Below are positions 1 through 11,505 of a DNA stretch of 64,000 bases, in pieces; the stretch's first letter is position 1; each line of letters opens with the position of its first letter. This DNA is from Ursus arctos (lineage: Eukaryota > Chordata > Mammalia > Carnivora > Ursidae), in the NCBI RefSeq assembly GCF_023065955.2, contig NW_026622897.1, positions 6,825,001-6,889,000 on the forward strand. Direction: 5' to 3'. Made by a program: the position numbers and the translations under genes. Below the pieces are notes generated by a model that made no database searches, was not told where the DNA came from, and worked only from the letters and a program-made list of their open reading frames with translations.

Positions 1-239
1 TCCACCCTGAGTGGCCCACTGGGGATGCTTGACTGGGAGTCATTCCCATCCACTGAGAAGATTTTTGAAAACCTAGGTCAACTTTCTTGTCACCTTGGGC
101 TTTCCCTCATTTTACTCATTCTCTCTCGACTTTCTTCTCAGAGTTTGTTAGTCTGATTCTTTGAAGAGAAGCCTTGACTAGCTCTTCTACCCCATTTCTT
201 CCTACCTCTTAGGGAATGGCAATAGATTGTGCATGTATT

Positions 240-438
240 GGGCGCCTGGCTGACTCAGTCAGCTGAGCATCTGCCTTCAGCTCAGGTTGTGATCCCAGGG
301 TCCTGGGATCAAGTCCTGTCTTGGGTTCTCTGCTCAGTAGAGAAGAGTCTTCTTCTCCCTCTCCCTCTCCCCCTGCCCCTCCCCTGCTCCTGCTCTCTCT
401 ATCTCTCTCTCTCAAATAAATAAGTAAAATCTTTAAAA
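240..438 (+). mobile_element. SINEC (carnivore tRNA-Lys SINE)
   Basis: The head reads GGCGCCTGGCTGACTCAGT, followed by the body with TCCTGGGATCAAG, a CCCTCTCC-rich tract and an AAATAAATAAGTAAAATC tail. This is the standard carnivore SINE layout: tRNA-like head with A and B box remnants, pyrimidine tract, then A-rich tail. The short open frames on both strands here come from the SINE itself. No clear target-site duplication was found. Confidence 0.9.
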
Positions 439-1261
439 ATAAATCAATAAAACCATGTCTCCTACTAAGCAAAAGGGTGACTTGGGACCTGGGTGATCCA
501 AGATGGCTACAGTTCACACAGAGTTTCCAGAGCAAACATCTCTGAAATTATAAGCATATCCACTTAATAAAGGAGAAGGTTAGCATGAGAGAAATTCACT
601 AAATTGCCCAGAGCACAGAGCTGGTTCAAAGTGGGACTGGATTTCTGAGACTCAGACACCAGGCTCCAAACCTTTTGCTCTTCCTTGACGTAGCTGTATC
701 TCTCCACTGTAAGGGTCATCTGTGGTTTTCTCGCCATATCGGGGCCCAGAGCCACTTCCAAGGGAACTTGCTTCATCTTGAGCCCTTGCTGACAGGGTAA
801 CCCTTGGCCAGCCATGGGTGACTGTTCACACCCCTCTCTGGCTTCTACTGATTGCACAGCAGTGGGCAGCGGACCCCAAAGGAAGCCAATCCACAATCCA
901 CAGACGGGTCAGCAGCCTATGAGGTGGCCTGACATGAGAATTTTGACTCAGCAGAGGTGACCTGAGTCAACAAGATGCTAGCTGATTCTTATTCCTTCTA
1001 ACCAGGAGACCCTAATTGACTCAACCTTTCTGTAGATAGTTGTAAACGCTATTCCGATGAACTGATTGCCTGGAACAAACTTGTTCAACTTTCTATTTTA
1101 CCACTTTAATGTAAACATGTCCTAATAGAACAGGACATAACATGTTTGGAAGTTCCCAATCTTCTTAATCTCTGATAACTACTTTTCTTCTAGAAATTTT
1201 GTTCTGTGGATTCCTCGGTCCCACACAATCTTGGTCCTCTCTCTACGTTTTGGTCTCTCCT

Positions 1262-1395
1262 TCTTCTATATGCTAGGCAGCATTTTGAGTGCTTCACAGA
1301 AATTATCGTATTTAAGGCTCACAGCAACCCTAAGAGGGAAACAGTATTCATAGCTCCATTTTACCGATGGAGATACAAAGCACAGGGAGATGGTG
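1262..1395 (+). repeat. MIR fragment
   Basis: The order of words matches the MIR core and tail: a 'gctaggcagcattttgagtgc' type segment, then 'aaggctcacagcaaccct', then 'ccattttaccgatggagatac'. These correspond to the conserved MIR pieces 'tcctcacaacaaccct' and 'ccattttacagatgagg'. Divergence is high, as expected for an ancient tRNA-derived SINE. Confidence 0.7.
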
Positions 1396-1545
1396 GTGGT
1401 TTGGATCAGGGTGGTGGTGGACGAGAAAAGAGAGCAGAGGAACAGATGTATCTTGAAAGGAGAACCAACCAGGCCTGATTGCTGAATTAGAGGTGGAAAT
1501 GAGGGAAGGGAAGAATCAGGGGTGATGCTCCCGTAACAGTGAATT
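1396..1545 (+). repeat. Possible L2 fragment
   Basis: A 'gatggtggtggtttggatcaggg...ggtggtgg' segment followed by 'gaagaatcaggggtgatgctc' resembles the body of L2, which carries 'gtggcttggaccagggtggtgg' and 'gaatcaaggatgactcc'. The match is from memory and degenerate. Confidence 0.45.
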
Positions 1546-1879
1546 ATGCAGCCATTTGTCCAGCCTATAGGTCACCTCTATTAGATGTTCCAGAAGCCCT
1601 ACCAGAAGACAAGGTCACCATGTCTAAAACTGAATTTTATCATTTTTTCCACAAGACCTGCTCCTCCTTTTAATATTTTTTTTTCAAAGAGCATCACCCT
1701 CATGAGTATTAAGTGGCAGGTACTTTACAGAAAGGAATGCAAATGAGAGAAGCAGTTAAAACTACGGTCAAGATCCGTCTAGGTATTCCAAGTGTTTTCT
1801 CCAACTTACTCATGTATCTACTAGACTTTTAGCTCCATAATTTGACCACAAGCCTCTCAGGGGCAGAGATTGTGTCTGT

Positions 1880-2095
1880 AATTAAAGCTGACATTTACTG
1901 AGTATTTGACAAAGGTCAGGCCTTATGTTCCACACTTTGAATGCATCATCCCATGTAGTTCTCCCAACAGCCTTACGAGGCAGGGCCCAGGGCACTATGG
2001 CTAAGAGCCTGGGTTCAAATCCCAGCTCTGGCACATGATTTGGGGGAAATTACTCAAAGTCTCTGTGCCTTGGTTATCATATGGGACTCTGGGAG
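1880..2095 (+). repeat. Two adjacent MIR fragments
   Basis: The first part (about 1880-1985) has 'catttactgagtatttgac' through 'cccaacagccttacgaggcag', a MIR 3' half. The second (about 1990-2095) has 'gcctgggttcaaatcccag', then 'ctctgtgccttggttatcat', which is the MIR 5'/core region. They may be two insertions or one rearranged copy. Confidence 0.7.
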
Positions 2096-2109
2096 AATAG
2101 AGAGAGGAC

Positions 2110-2880
2110 ATCTAACCCAGATAGACAAGATCAAAGAAGTCTTTCTAGAATGGAATGAATTGCTGCACTGAATGTTTGTTCACAAAGTATTAGGGGAAAG
2201 GTGTTGCTGGCAGAGAGAGGACTCTATGTGAAGGCCTGGGAATAAACCATAGCATGGAACCTTCTGATTATTGCCAAGGCCATTTACCAGGAAGGAAGGG
2301 TGACAAACTCAAGTACCTACAAGAACCAGGCAGGTAAGGTAAGTAGGAGGCAGGCCAGGGATGAGATAATGGGAAGACACGAGGTCTGGGGCAAGCTGGA
2401 GAGCAAGGGACCATCTTCTGGGGCCAGCCTCTACTCCCTCTGCAGGCTCCTCATTCTCTTCCTTGACCCACGCATCTTGTACTGCCTTGGGCCTCCTGCA
2501 CTTGCTGTGGCCTCTACCTGGAACGTGCTCTGCATGGGCTGGCTCCTCGGCATCATTTCGGCTCAAATGCGATTTATTTATTTATTTTTTTAGAAAAAGA
2601 TTTTATTTTTTAATTCCACAGAGAGAGAAAGAACACGAGCAGGAGGAGCGGGAGAGGGAGAAGCAGGCTCCCCGCTGAGCAGGGAGGCTGATGTGGGACT
2701 CGATCCCAGGTCCCCGGGATCATGACCTGAGCGAAGGCAGATACTTCCCCGCTGAGCCACCCAGGCGCCCTCAAATGCGATTTAAAAGAGGCTTCCCTGA
2801 TCACTGCCCTCAGCCACCGCAGACCTGCTAGCACTCCACTCTGATTTCTTCAGAGCACTGGCTAGTGTGGGAAATTATTT
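2110..2880 (+). repeat. L2 LINE remnant, split by a SINE
   Basis: Segments such as 'cctacctggaacgtgctctgc' and, after the SINE, 'aagaggcttccctgatcactg' follow the order of the L2 3' region ('tgcctggaatgcccttc' ... 'gaagccttccctgacc'). The downstream part resumes at 2785, directly after the SINE's target-site duplication, so the L2 was present before the SINE. Confidence 0.65.
2577..2770 (-). mobile_element. SINEC, reverse orientation, with TSD
   Basis: A reverse-complement SINEC: an 'AAAGATTTTATTTTTTAA' tail on the left and 'GAGCCACCCAGGCGCCC' head on the right. It is flanked by a perfect 14 bp target-site duplication, TCAAATGCGATTTA, at 2563-2576 and 2771-2784. The element sits inside an older L2. 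Confidence 0.95.
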
Positions 2881-3019
2881 TGTTCATTTGTTTATTCGTG
2901 GCTTTCATCTATTTGTGTAACTGTATATCTTTAAATATAAGCTCTATCGGAGCAGGAAACTTTTCTAGCACCTACAACAATGGCTGACGTAGAAGAAGTC
3001 CAAAAAAGGCCATTTATTC

Positions 3020-3970
3020 ATTTTGAATAAACAAAGGTGCTTTTATTGTGCACCTGCTCAATGCCAGGTACTGCGCACTCCAGAGACGAGTGACGATCAT
3101 CAGGCTGAGGTGGTACTGAGTGCCACGGGGCCGGGTGAGAAAACCCGGGACGTGTGTGTGGGGCCAACATGTACTGGGTCAGAGAGGAATTCTTTGTAGG
3201 AGTAGATGGAAGAGGTAGGAGGGAAACAGGTATCACAGAAAGCAAGGGAAAACAGAGCCCGTGGTATAAATTACACCTCGGTTAGATGGTCCGCTTTTGG
3301 CTGATTATGATGTGCAGCAGATTCTCGGGATGGCTAAGACTTCTTTCATTGCTTTGTCTCATTTTTGTGCTCATTTGGGGACATCTGAAGAAAGTCTCAT
3401 CTACATATCTACCTTCTGTCTGAGTTTCCTAGGGTATATCTCAATAGTGATGTCATGTCTGTTCTCCTTTTACGTTATTCAAGTAAACTTCCCCGAATTC
3501 TCATCTTCAGATAAACAAATGTATGTACGCATCCTGTGTGGAAATAGAGATCTATATCTATATATACAGATATCTCTGGTGTCTATCTGTCTATATCTGT
3601 ATCTGTATCTGTATCTATCCCAGGTGATTATAAGTGCTAAAAAAGAAAAAAAAAAAAAAGGCAGGGTCAGGGGACAGATAGTGACCAGAATGTATATGAA
3701 GGGAAGTTATGTGTGATAATCCAGATAGAGTGTTGAGAGATGGCTTCTCCAATGAAGTGACATTTGAGCAGAAGTCCGAAGGATGTTAAGGAGCAAGCCT
3801 TGTGGATATTCGGGGAAGAGTGTTCCAGAGAGAGGGGATAACCAGAACAGCAAGAAGGCCAGTGTGGCAGGTGGAGAATGTGCAGGGGTGAGTGGGAGGA
3901 GACAAGGGGCTGGCAGGGTACAGGAGGGACCGAAGGAAGCAGTAACGGCCTTCAGCTTAGAAATTCTCCA
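3020..3970 (+). repeat. L2-like remnant in two blocks
   Basis: Blocks 3020-3250 and 3720-3970 carry L2-like words: 'gtgcacctgctcaatgccagg', 'gaagtgacatttgagcag', 'gtgttccagagagaggg'. The 470 bp between them (3250-3720) is unrelated sequence including the simple repeat at 3540-3622 and an A13-class run near 3647. Subfamily cannot be set by eye. Confidence 0.5.
3540..3622 (+). repeat. Simple repeat (TATCTG)n / (TCTA)n
   Basis: The stretch alternates TATCTA and TATCTG units and ends in four near-perfect TATCTG hexamers around 3591-3616. It is a degenerate microsatellite. Confidence 0.85.
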
Positions 3971-5039
3971 AGTCTGCTTTAGGAAGTCGGGGGACATCCC
4001 AGTGGTGCCCAGAACACATCAGGTGCCCAAGAAGCACTTGTTCATTGAATAAATCCCTAAGGTGAACAGAGAATTAGTTTTGAGATCTGCATCCTGGGGA
4101 TCGCAACTCATTGAATGAGTCCCTAACTCAGGCAAGGTTACCACTTGATTATATTTAATCTAGTGTTTTCTCTGGATTTTTTTTCTCCAAATGTATGTCT
4201 TACCTCTCCTTTAAAATTTTTGTTTATTTAGGATATGGTCCATGTCTTTTATTTTATGATTCAAAGTCCAGTGCTGGAACTCAATAAATATTGATTTAAT
4301 TAAATCAAGAAAGGTAGTGGAATATAGATATAGAATAAATTTTTTTAATTGTAAGGATTATCTCTGCATGATACGATAGGAGATGATTTGTATTTTTGAA
4401 ACCTTATATTTTTACATGTCCTAAAAACTTTCTACCATGAACATGTATTCTTGTGATAATTCAAAATAATACATTAGAATACTACAAGGTACTAGACATT
4501 AAAGCCAGTGAAAACCACTTCCATTAACCCTTGTTCAAGATCCATGAAGCTGAAGTACTTGACCCTCAACTTCACTGTCGGCTAGCTACATGTATTATAA
4601 AGAGCCTTGGAAGATGCCAGCTCTCGCTTTTGTATATAAAGAATTGACTTACCAAGACAATACAAGTTATTGTATAGATCCAATCCTACCGAACTCTAAA
4701 ATTTCTTACAAACACATATTTTAGCAAAGTAAACACAGAAAGTGGTGACAATACATTTTATTAGGACAGTGTCTTCTAGTAAACAAGTTGTCCTTGCCAA
4801 AGCTTACTGAACATTTAACTGCTTCGTGTAGCTATCCAAAATAAAATACATTCCTGAATTCCTCTAGCAAGTTCTCCATTAAAAAGTGGGGACTACCAAA
4901 GACCTTTTAAAACAGATGCTTGTAAAGATGACCCAGAAGGCCTAACCCTTGTCAGTAAACCAGAATTCTGTGTGTGAAACTCAAAAGCTGGAGAAATATT
5001 TCAGGGGAATAGTGACGTTGTTTCAAATAAGGTAAATGT

Positions 5040-5251
5040 AGTTGCTGTTGTTGTTGTTTTTGCGATTTCACTTATTTATTAGAGAGAGCGCGCGCGCCCG
5101 CGTGCTTGCACAAGCAGCAGGGAAGGGCAGAAGGAGAGGGAGAAGTAGACTCCCTTCTGAGCAGGGAGCCCGTTGTGAGACTTGATCCCAGGACCCCGAG
5201 ATCATGACCTGAGCTGAACGCAGACACTTAACCGAGCCACCCAGGCACCCC
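5040..5251 (-). mobile_element. SINEC, reverse orientation, with TSD
   Basis: A reverse-complement SINEC ending in 'CGAGCCACCCAGGCACCCC'. A 15 bp target-site duplication, AAATAAGGTAAATGT, is present at 5025-5039 and 5253-5267. The element contains a short alternating GCGCGCGCCCGCG tract near 5089-5101 in its pyrimidine-purine region. Confidence 0.95.
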
Positions 5252-6309
5252 AAAATAAGGTAAATGTTTTGACCCAAATGAAGGGCCATGAGACATGGGA
5301 GTCCATACGTAGCTGATCTCTATGCCAAAGTCTAGCCTGACTCCGCCTCTGCCTATTAAGTTTAAACCTGTATGCTCTGGACAGACCACAGGATGGAAAA
5401 CACAGAAGACAAACAGTTTCTCTAAGATCAGAGCTCACCGCCACCAAAGTCCTGATGGTGATCTGTGACCTACCAAAATCATTGAAAGCCATCAGATAGT
5501 TGCTTTATATTTCTCTCTTTAGCCTCAGTCCTAGGCACGCGGCACTCATTTAAGGGACCCGTGGAGATGTGCTTAAGGTTTTCTGCCTGGCTGGACCCTT
5601 CGTTTCTGACTCCTGGAGGCTCTTTGCCTGAAGATATGCTGAAATGTCTACGTACAGACAGAAATAGCTGGCAGTGGAACTTCCCCCCTTGACTTTCACT
5701 CTGAAGGTTAGAAGTGAGTACCTGGAACCGTGTAGGTTGGCTGTTTTCCCTGCATCCCTCTGGCCTTAGCCAGGAGGCTCACTTACCTGTCCCCTCTCCT
5801 AGACTCTGAAGCCAGCCTAGACCCTAAATCAAGGTGACTTTCCCAACCCAATCGCCCGGCTCCAGCGGTACAGTGACTCAGCAGCAAACGTGCTCTGCGG
5901 AGAATCCTCTTCTTCCTGTAAACTGCAGCCCTAATTACGGGCTATGTCTTCTCCTTTATTGTTGTGCTATTAGTTGCTAGTCTGGGGCAACTGTCTTGTT
6001 TTAATTTTTTGTGATTGGTTGTTTTTCTTTTTGCCTTCTCTTCTTCATTATTATTATTATTTTCTAAACCAACCCCCTACCTTGTCCGCTATTCCCTAGT
6101 TGGTTCCTTGCCTTTTGTCCTTCTAAGTATTTTTCTAACTCCCCAGTTCTTCTGAGATCTGAATTCTGCTTTGCCCATGATTTCAGAGACTGGAGGCCTG
6201 AACCCCAGGTCCCCTGGCCATGTTGGTACTGCCTTCTAACAGATCAATGACTAAATAGGCAGCCCCAGGCTGGAGAGTCATGGGCTGCTGTGGTCCCCAG
6301 GATGGAGCC

Positions 6310-6440
6310 AATCATAGTGCTTTCTACATGCTGGGCACCGAATTGCGGATGCTCCAGCGAGCAAGACAGAGCTCCTGCCTTCCTAGCGCTTACATTCTGA
6401 TCTGGGGAGACACAATAAAACAAATACATATAATTCTAGT
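6310..6440 (+). repeat. L2/MIR-like remnant
   Basis: 'ctttctacatgctgggcacc' followed by 'gcaagacagagctcctgcc' and 'agcgcttacattctgatc' has the order seen in L2 3' ends ('tgctaggcactg ... agacacggtccctgcc ... ggagcttacagtctag'). Confidence 0.6.
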
Positions 6441-6920
6441 TGATGAATACCATCTGCCCCAGGCCTCCTGATGACTATCTGTGAGGCCAGCAGCTTACAG
6501 GAATTTTTCCTGTATCTGCTCATGAGAACTTCCCCGAACGCTCCCTTTAGGTAAAGCAGTCCCATCAGAGATCCTCATAGAATGAGTCTGGAGCCTTTGG
6601 CAATGAAGTTGTAAAAACACTGACTAACCCTGCTAGTGTTGGCTGGGAAGCCTTTAGCAGTTTTGGGATCGCTCCTTCCACATGACCACGGGTATCTTTC
6701 CCTTGCCTGGGAAGCCCCGGAGCGCACACGTGCAATTCACAGGACTCCCGCAACTTCCTCTTCCTTGTGGCCAGGGTACTATTTCCAAAAATAGTATCTG
6801 CTTATTTATAAAATCAAATAGAAAGGGGTGGACAGTAGCCCACGTCATGGAAAAATGTGGACTTTAAAAATATGTTTTTGAATAGTTAATTCAAGTACAC
6901 AATTTAAAAGTCAAAAAGCT

Positions 6921-7050
6921 GGGGTGCAGGCTGGCTCAAGTCAGTAGACTGTACAACTCTTGATCTCAGGGTTGTGGGTTCAAGCATCACGTCTGGGGTC
7001 GAGATTGCTTAAAAAGAAAATGTAAAAAAAAAAAAGAAACAAAAAAAACC
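6921..7050 (+). mobile_element. Short SINEC-type tRNA SINE
   Basis: A diverged tRNA-like head (GGGGTGCAGGCTGGCTCAAG), then 'ACTCTTGATCTCAGGGTTGT' and a B-box-like GGGTTCAAGC, ending in an A-rich tail without the CT-rich tract of the standard SINEC. It belongs with the similar short copies at 18752-18853 and 47842-47965. Confidence 0.8.
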
Positions 7051-7079
7051 TTAAATAAATTAAATAAAATTCAAAAGCT

Positions 7080-7475
7080 ATAAATGGTTATAGAATAAAA
7101 GATAAATCTCTTTTGCACTCTTCCTTCCTGATAATTGTCCAGTCTGCCCGCCCAGGACAATCAGCATTACCAGTGTCTTGTGTGTCCTTCCAGAGATAAT
7201 ACCGTGCACATTTAAGCCCATGCAGAGATCTTCTTTGTTTTTCCACACACATAGAAGCACACTAGATACACTGATACTTGCCTGACTTTTTAAAAAACAA
7301 TTCCATACACATAAAGCCACTTTACTCTCTTTAATAGGTGAATGACCTAATGTATGAAGATACCACAATTTCTGTAGTTTCCTATTAGTAGATATTTATT
7401 CTTTTTTTTTTTTTTTTGCCTTTGCAAATAATGCTGCAATTAATATTCTCCTGAGAGTGCTTTTTCACATAGGAT
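7080..7475 (-). repeat. Old L1-type remnant (antisense)
   Basis: 'gcaaataatgctgcaattaat' preceded by 'tagtagatatttattc' and 'cattacc...ccttccagagataata' follows the order of the antisense 3' region of old mammalian L1 elements, which carry 'acaaacaatgctgcaataaat'. A T16-class run lies near 7402. Highly diverged. Confidence 0.5.
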
Positions 7476-8466
7476 GCGGTCTAACTTGAAAATTCCGTAA
7501 TTCCCTCTCCAGCTAGCTCAGTGGTGTACATTTGTAATTCTGTATACTGATTTCCTTTAAAACAACAGATGCTCACAAAGGTGATGAGGATGTTTTTGGT
7601 GCACTTGAAATTCCATATGAAAACAAAAATTTTACACTTCTGAGGAAGGTGAGCTGCAATGAAACATGTGGCCCTTGTCAAAATAGCCAAGCAACACCTT
7701 AGGAACATTTTTAAATTCAACATTAAGTGTTTATTGTTTTCAGAACTCCTGTGTTGACCCAATGTGGTAAACGAGAGCAGCCACGCTGTCTGGTTCAGGT
7801 AGAAAGCCGAGCACATGACTGTATGACACAGCATATTGAAAACCTGGCTGTTCTGCTCTCTGGTGGCCTCCCACAAATGCTAGGGGGAAAAAAAAAAGAG
7901 TCATGCTGCTAATATGGAATCTTGTGGTAACTCATCAAAAGAAAGAAGTCCTGGGATTGGCCAACAGCACCTATCTCATGTCCTCTAGTTTCCTTTCCCT
8001 GCAAACTCGGCGTTAAAAAGCAATTCTAAGCAGTCAATGAAGGACATGGGCAAGAATGTGTTTTATTCCTCTGTGTCTGTCTTACACAGATCATGTGCTT
8101 AGGAAATGGTTGTGTAGGGTAATGCTATTAAGAAAACTTTACATTTCCTGCATGGTTGGAATTAACCAGGACTTCTCTGGAAGACATAAAAGAAACTGCA
8201 TGAAAAATCGTAGTAGTCATCTGGCTATGGGTGCAAAGCTCATCACCTGAAGGATATCAAGTGCTGGCCCAAGATCTGGAGATGAAGCACATGGAAGGGG
8301 CTGTTGACTTTGTCTCAACTAAGGTAAGTGTTTTGGTAGAAATGGAGGAGGCAGGAGAAAGAGTTCTCTCATATCCTCAAGTATATCCACTGGGCACACA
8401 CATTTTCAATGAGAAAACACCTAGGACACCACTAGGAGAGCTCTGGATAGAATGGAAGCAGTTGCT

Positions 8467-8745
8467 GGGGGGGGGGTGCCACTTTTGAATCTGAGGGTGA
8501 CTTATGGGTCATCACTTTTGAAGTCTCTGGAGGTCTTAGAGAAGGTGGCTGGCCATTGGAAAGTCTAGGCTGAGGCAGCCAGGTGGGATGTGATTGCCAT
8601 CTGAAACTCTTGTCTTTTGAGGTTCAAATGTGAATGTAGGTGTGGAGCAGTCTCCCTGGGAGCTATGTATTAGAAAGAAGTGCTGCTCTTGCAACCATTC
8701 TCTCCACCCCCCCCATCACCCCCCCCACACCCACCCCCACCCCTA
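8467..8745. repeat. G-run and C-rich low-complexity tracts
   Basis: A G9-class run lies near 8468-8476. At about 8705-8745 the + strand is almost only C and A, with at least four C-runs of 4-9. The minus strand there fits the pattern for an intramolecular G-quadruplex. No gene overlaps either tract. Confidence 0.8.
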
Positions 8746-9539
8746 ATCTGTTCTTTCCAAAGCATTCTCTTTTAACTAGTGAGGCCAGGCCAGTCCAGGG
8801 CTTTGCCTACTATGGAGCCTCAACCACTCAGATTCTTTAATAATGTGCAATTCAGAGTCTCAGTTCGAGGTCCAGCCTTGATTTTATAACTAGAATACAG
8901 ATAGGCTGTCTCTCCAGAATTGGTAATGGCATGGTAATGGCAAACATATTTGCCTAATGCCTATTTTGAAGTTTTATCATCAGACATTAAAAATTTGATC
9001 CTCACTTTCACTACCTGCAGAATGAAAAGTGGGACCAGATGAAATGATCTCCAAGTTTTCTCTCATCAGTCTTACGTTCTCTGAACTTGAAATTTCTTTC
9101 CTATTTATTCTCTTTTCCTTTTAAGTAAATATAACTTGGAGTCAAGAAAAGATGATCTCCCTAATGCTTGTTTGTCTCAGAGCCATAGAAGCTTTTTATT
9201 TTTGTGAGAGCTTTTCTTTCAATTCTGGTTTACTTAAGATGAACAACCATGCTTAGTTATTATTATAATAGGGAGCATTTGAAGTTTTCATACTCTCTCA
9301 ATAACATAAAAGTCTCATTTACCCAAGTCTTTGTCTTTTCTAGATAATACTATAAAACATTTGCACATGCATATCCCACCGTTACCACAAATACATGCCT
9401 AAAACCAAACTGTTCTAAACATTTGTTCAAAAAAGTAGTTCCTCTACCCCTGAACTTCCCCTTTTTTTCCAGTCAGCATTACTATAGGTTTCACATTCAC
9501 ACTTGAGAAGTTATTTTGGACTTCTCCCCTTTAAGTCCA

Positions 9540-10210
9540 TCTTCGTCAAGCGTATGCAATCACTCGGTGCTTTTCAGGTCCTAATGTCTCACTAAACTGT
9601 CCCTTCCTCTCCTCCCTCACTATTTACTTCAACAGTTCTCACGTCTGTTCTGCCATATTGGGTGTCAGACATGTTTCCCTGTTCCAGTCCTTCCCCTTGC
9701 AAAACCATCCAGTAACCATCACAATATTTATTTTCCTAAAATAGGATGTTCTCCATGTCACCCTGCGTTCAAAACCCTTCACAATTCCCCACTGTATACA
9801 GTCTATGCTGACCTCAATCTCCCTCTTTCTCTCTCTGTCTCTGTCTCTGTCTCTCCTTTTGCAGGTCTCTGTGTGATTTGCTCCTACTTGTCCTTAATCC
9901 CTCTTTTCCACATTTCCCTGTCACTCCATCTTTGTTTATGCTGTTCCACTGAAATGCCCTTCCCCACCCTCTCTGTTTGTCAAAATACTATTCCTCTTCA
10001 TTATCCAGCCTTGTTTTTTTTTTTTTTTTTTTGTTCTTTCTGAAGCCCAGGGTCATCTTCTGTGTGCATCTTCCCCACCACTTCAACTTAAGGCAACTCT
10101 TCTGTCCTCTGAAACGTCATTGCATTTATTACCCATGACATATATTTAACACGCCTCCATTCTCCTGTCTCCTTAGTGTTCTTCAAACTTTTGTATGTTT
10201 TTGTCTCCCC
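9540..10210 (+). repeat. L2 LINE 3' region
   Basis: A long collinear run of L2 words: 'cagtccttccccttgc', 'ttcaaaacccttcacaattc', 'tgctgttccactgaaatgcc', 'ctgtttgtcaaaatacta', 'tctttctgaagcccagg'. This is one of the longest L2 remnants here. It contains a (TCTCTG)n tract at about 9820-9856 and a T23-class run near 10012-10032, probably expanded within the element. Confidence 0.75.
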
Positions 10211-10264
10211 AACTACATAGGAAGGTAAGTAAGGGCACTTGCAGTATCACATTCCCATAATGGG

Positions 10265-10475
10265 TCCTGATGCCAGAGGGAGACTGTGTGCTCACCCTTG
10301 CACTGTTACTCCCTGACTGTAAACTTGGTCTGAGTTTTCTCATCTGTGAAATGGAACCAGTGATAGTTATTCAATCCCTCACAGGGTTTTGTGGACGTTA
10401 TATGAGAGAGCTCGTGCAAAGTGCTTAGAATGGTAAGCATTCCCAAAATGTTGGCAATTACAATAATTATTCATG
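10265..10475 (+). repeat. MIR fragment
   Basis: 'tgagttttctcatctgtgaa' followed by 'atggaaccagtgatag', 'cacagggttttgtgg' and 'gtgcaaagtgcttagaatgg' is the diagnostic order of the MIR 3' half. Confidence 0.8.
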
Positions 10476-11279
10476 TCTCTTAGCTCCAAAGTAGCTAATA
10501 GAGTGGCTTCGTCTATGACCACACTTAATTGATACTGAATGGAATTCAGTTGAGTCAATGAGGAAAATAACGTAGAGTGTGTGGGTGATATATTGTGGAG
10601 TAGGGGAACTCCTGGCGTCGCTCAAATCATGCCACAGATGCTGAAATTATTGTTAGCCAGCCAGCCTCTTTTTAGGTCCCTGCCACTCCCTAATACTGCT
10701 CAAGAGATTTCTGAGGGTTTGGCTCAGTGAACAGGGGATGATTTCCCTCCCTTCCTGCCAATAGAAACTGACCAGGCTTCAGAGAGCAGACATCCTAAGG
10801 GTCTTAAAGGTGATACCAGAAAAGTGGACCAGAGAGCTCTCATGTCCCCAAGGAAGGCTACCAGTCTGCTATTTCTCTTAGTAGGGCCCAAGACTGGCCT
10901 GCTGAAGTGGAAAGCAGGCTCAGTGAGATGCACCCCTCTCATCTTGCAGCATGATGTTGCCCAGGGGTACCAGCCAGCAGGATTCTCTCAGCTGGGACCC
11001 TGTCATCAATAGCCAAAGGGCTACAAATATTGACCAAAGAAGTGGGGACATCTCTGCTGCTCAACTGAGCCATAAAGGCAGACTTTTAATTTTTTAATTT
11101 TTTTCGAGAACTGGAAACTCTAAAGCTTTAGCCCAGTAAGCATTAGGGATCTCACTGCCATTAAGTAGCCCAAGCAAATTCAACAGATCCAGGCTTAAAC
11201 CATATATGCTCTATTGAAGACAAATCAGAGAGGCAAGAAATGATTGTATTAAGGGTGAAAAGTGTCATCAAAGGCATGA

Positions 11280-11505
11280 ACTCTGGTCCAGTGAAACAAG
11301 TCTGTACTTTGGATGCAGACAGACCTGTATTCTTCATATTCAAACTGTGTCATTTCAGCAAATTTTTCTAACCTCCATTTGCTGAGGGATAAAGGGGATT
11401 ATAACCCCTAGCTCACATGGCTGTGGTGACACATAAATGAGATAAAGCATTTAAGGCAGGCTCCCTAGTCTGTGGCACATGCTAGGGGCACAATCCACAT
11501 AAATT
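11280..11505 (+). repeat. MIR fragment
   Basis: 'ctttggatgcagacagacc', then a Cys-Ser like 'ctaacctccatttgctgagg', 'gggattataacccctagctc' and 'ggcacatgctaggggcac' follow the MIR consensus order from core to 3' end. Confidence 0.8.

Noticed and set aside
10724..11012. Overlapping 60-72 codon frames on both strands near 10800
   Set aside because: Too short, no splice context, no family resemblance. Expected by chance.
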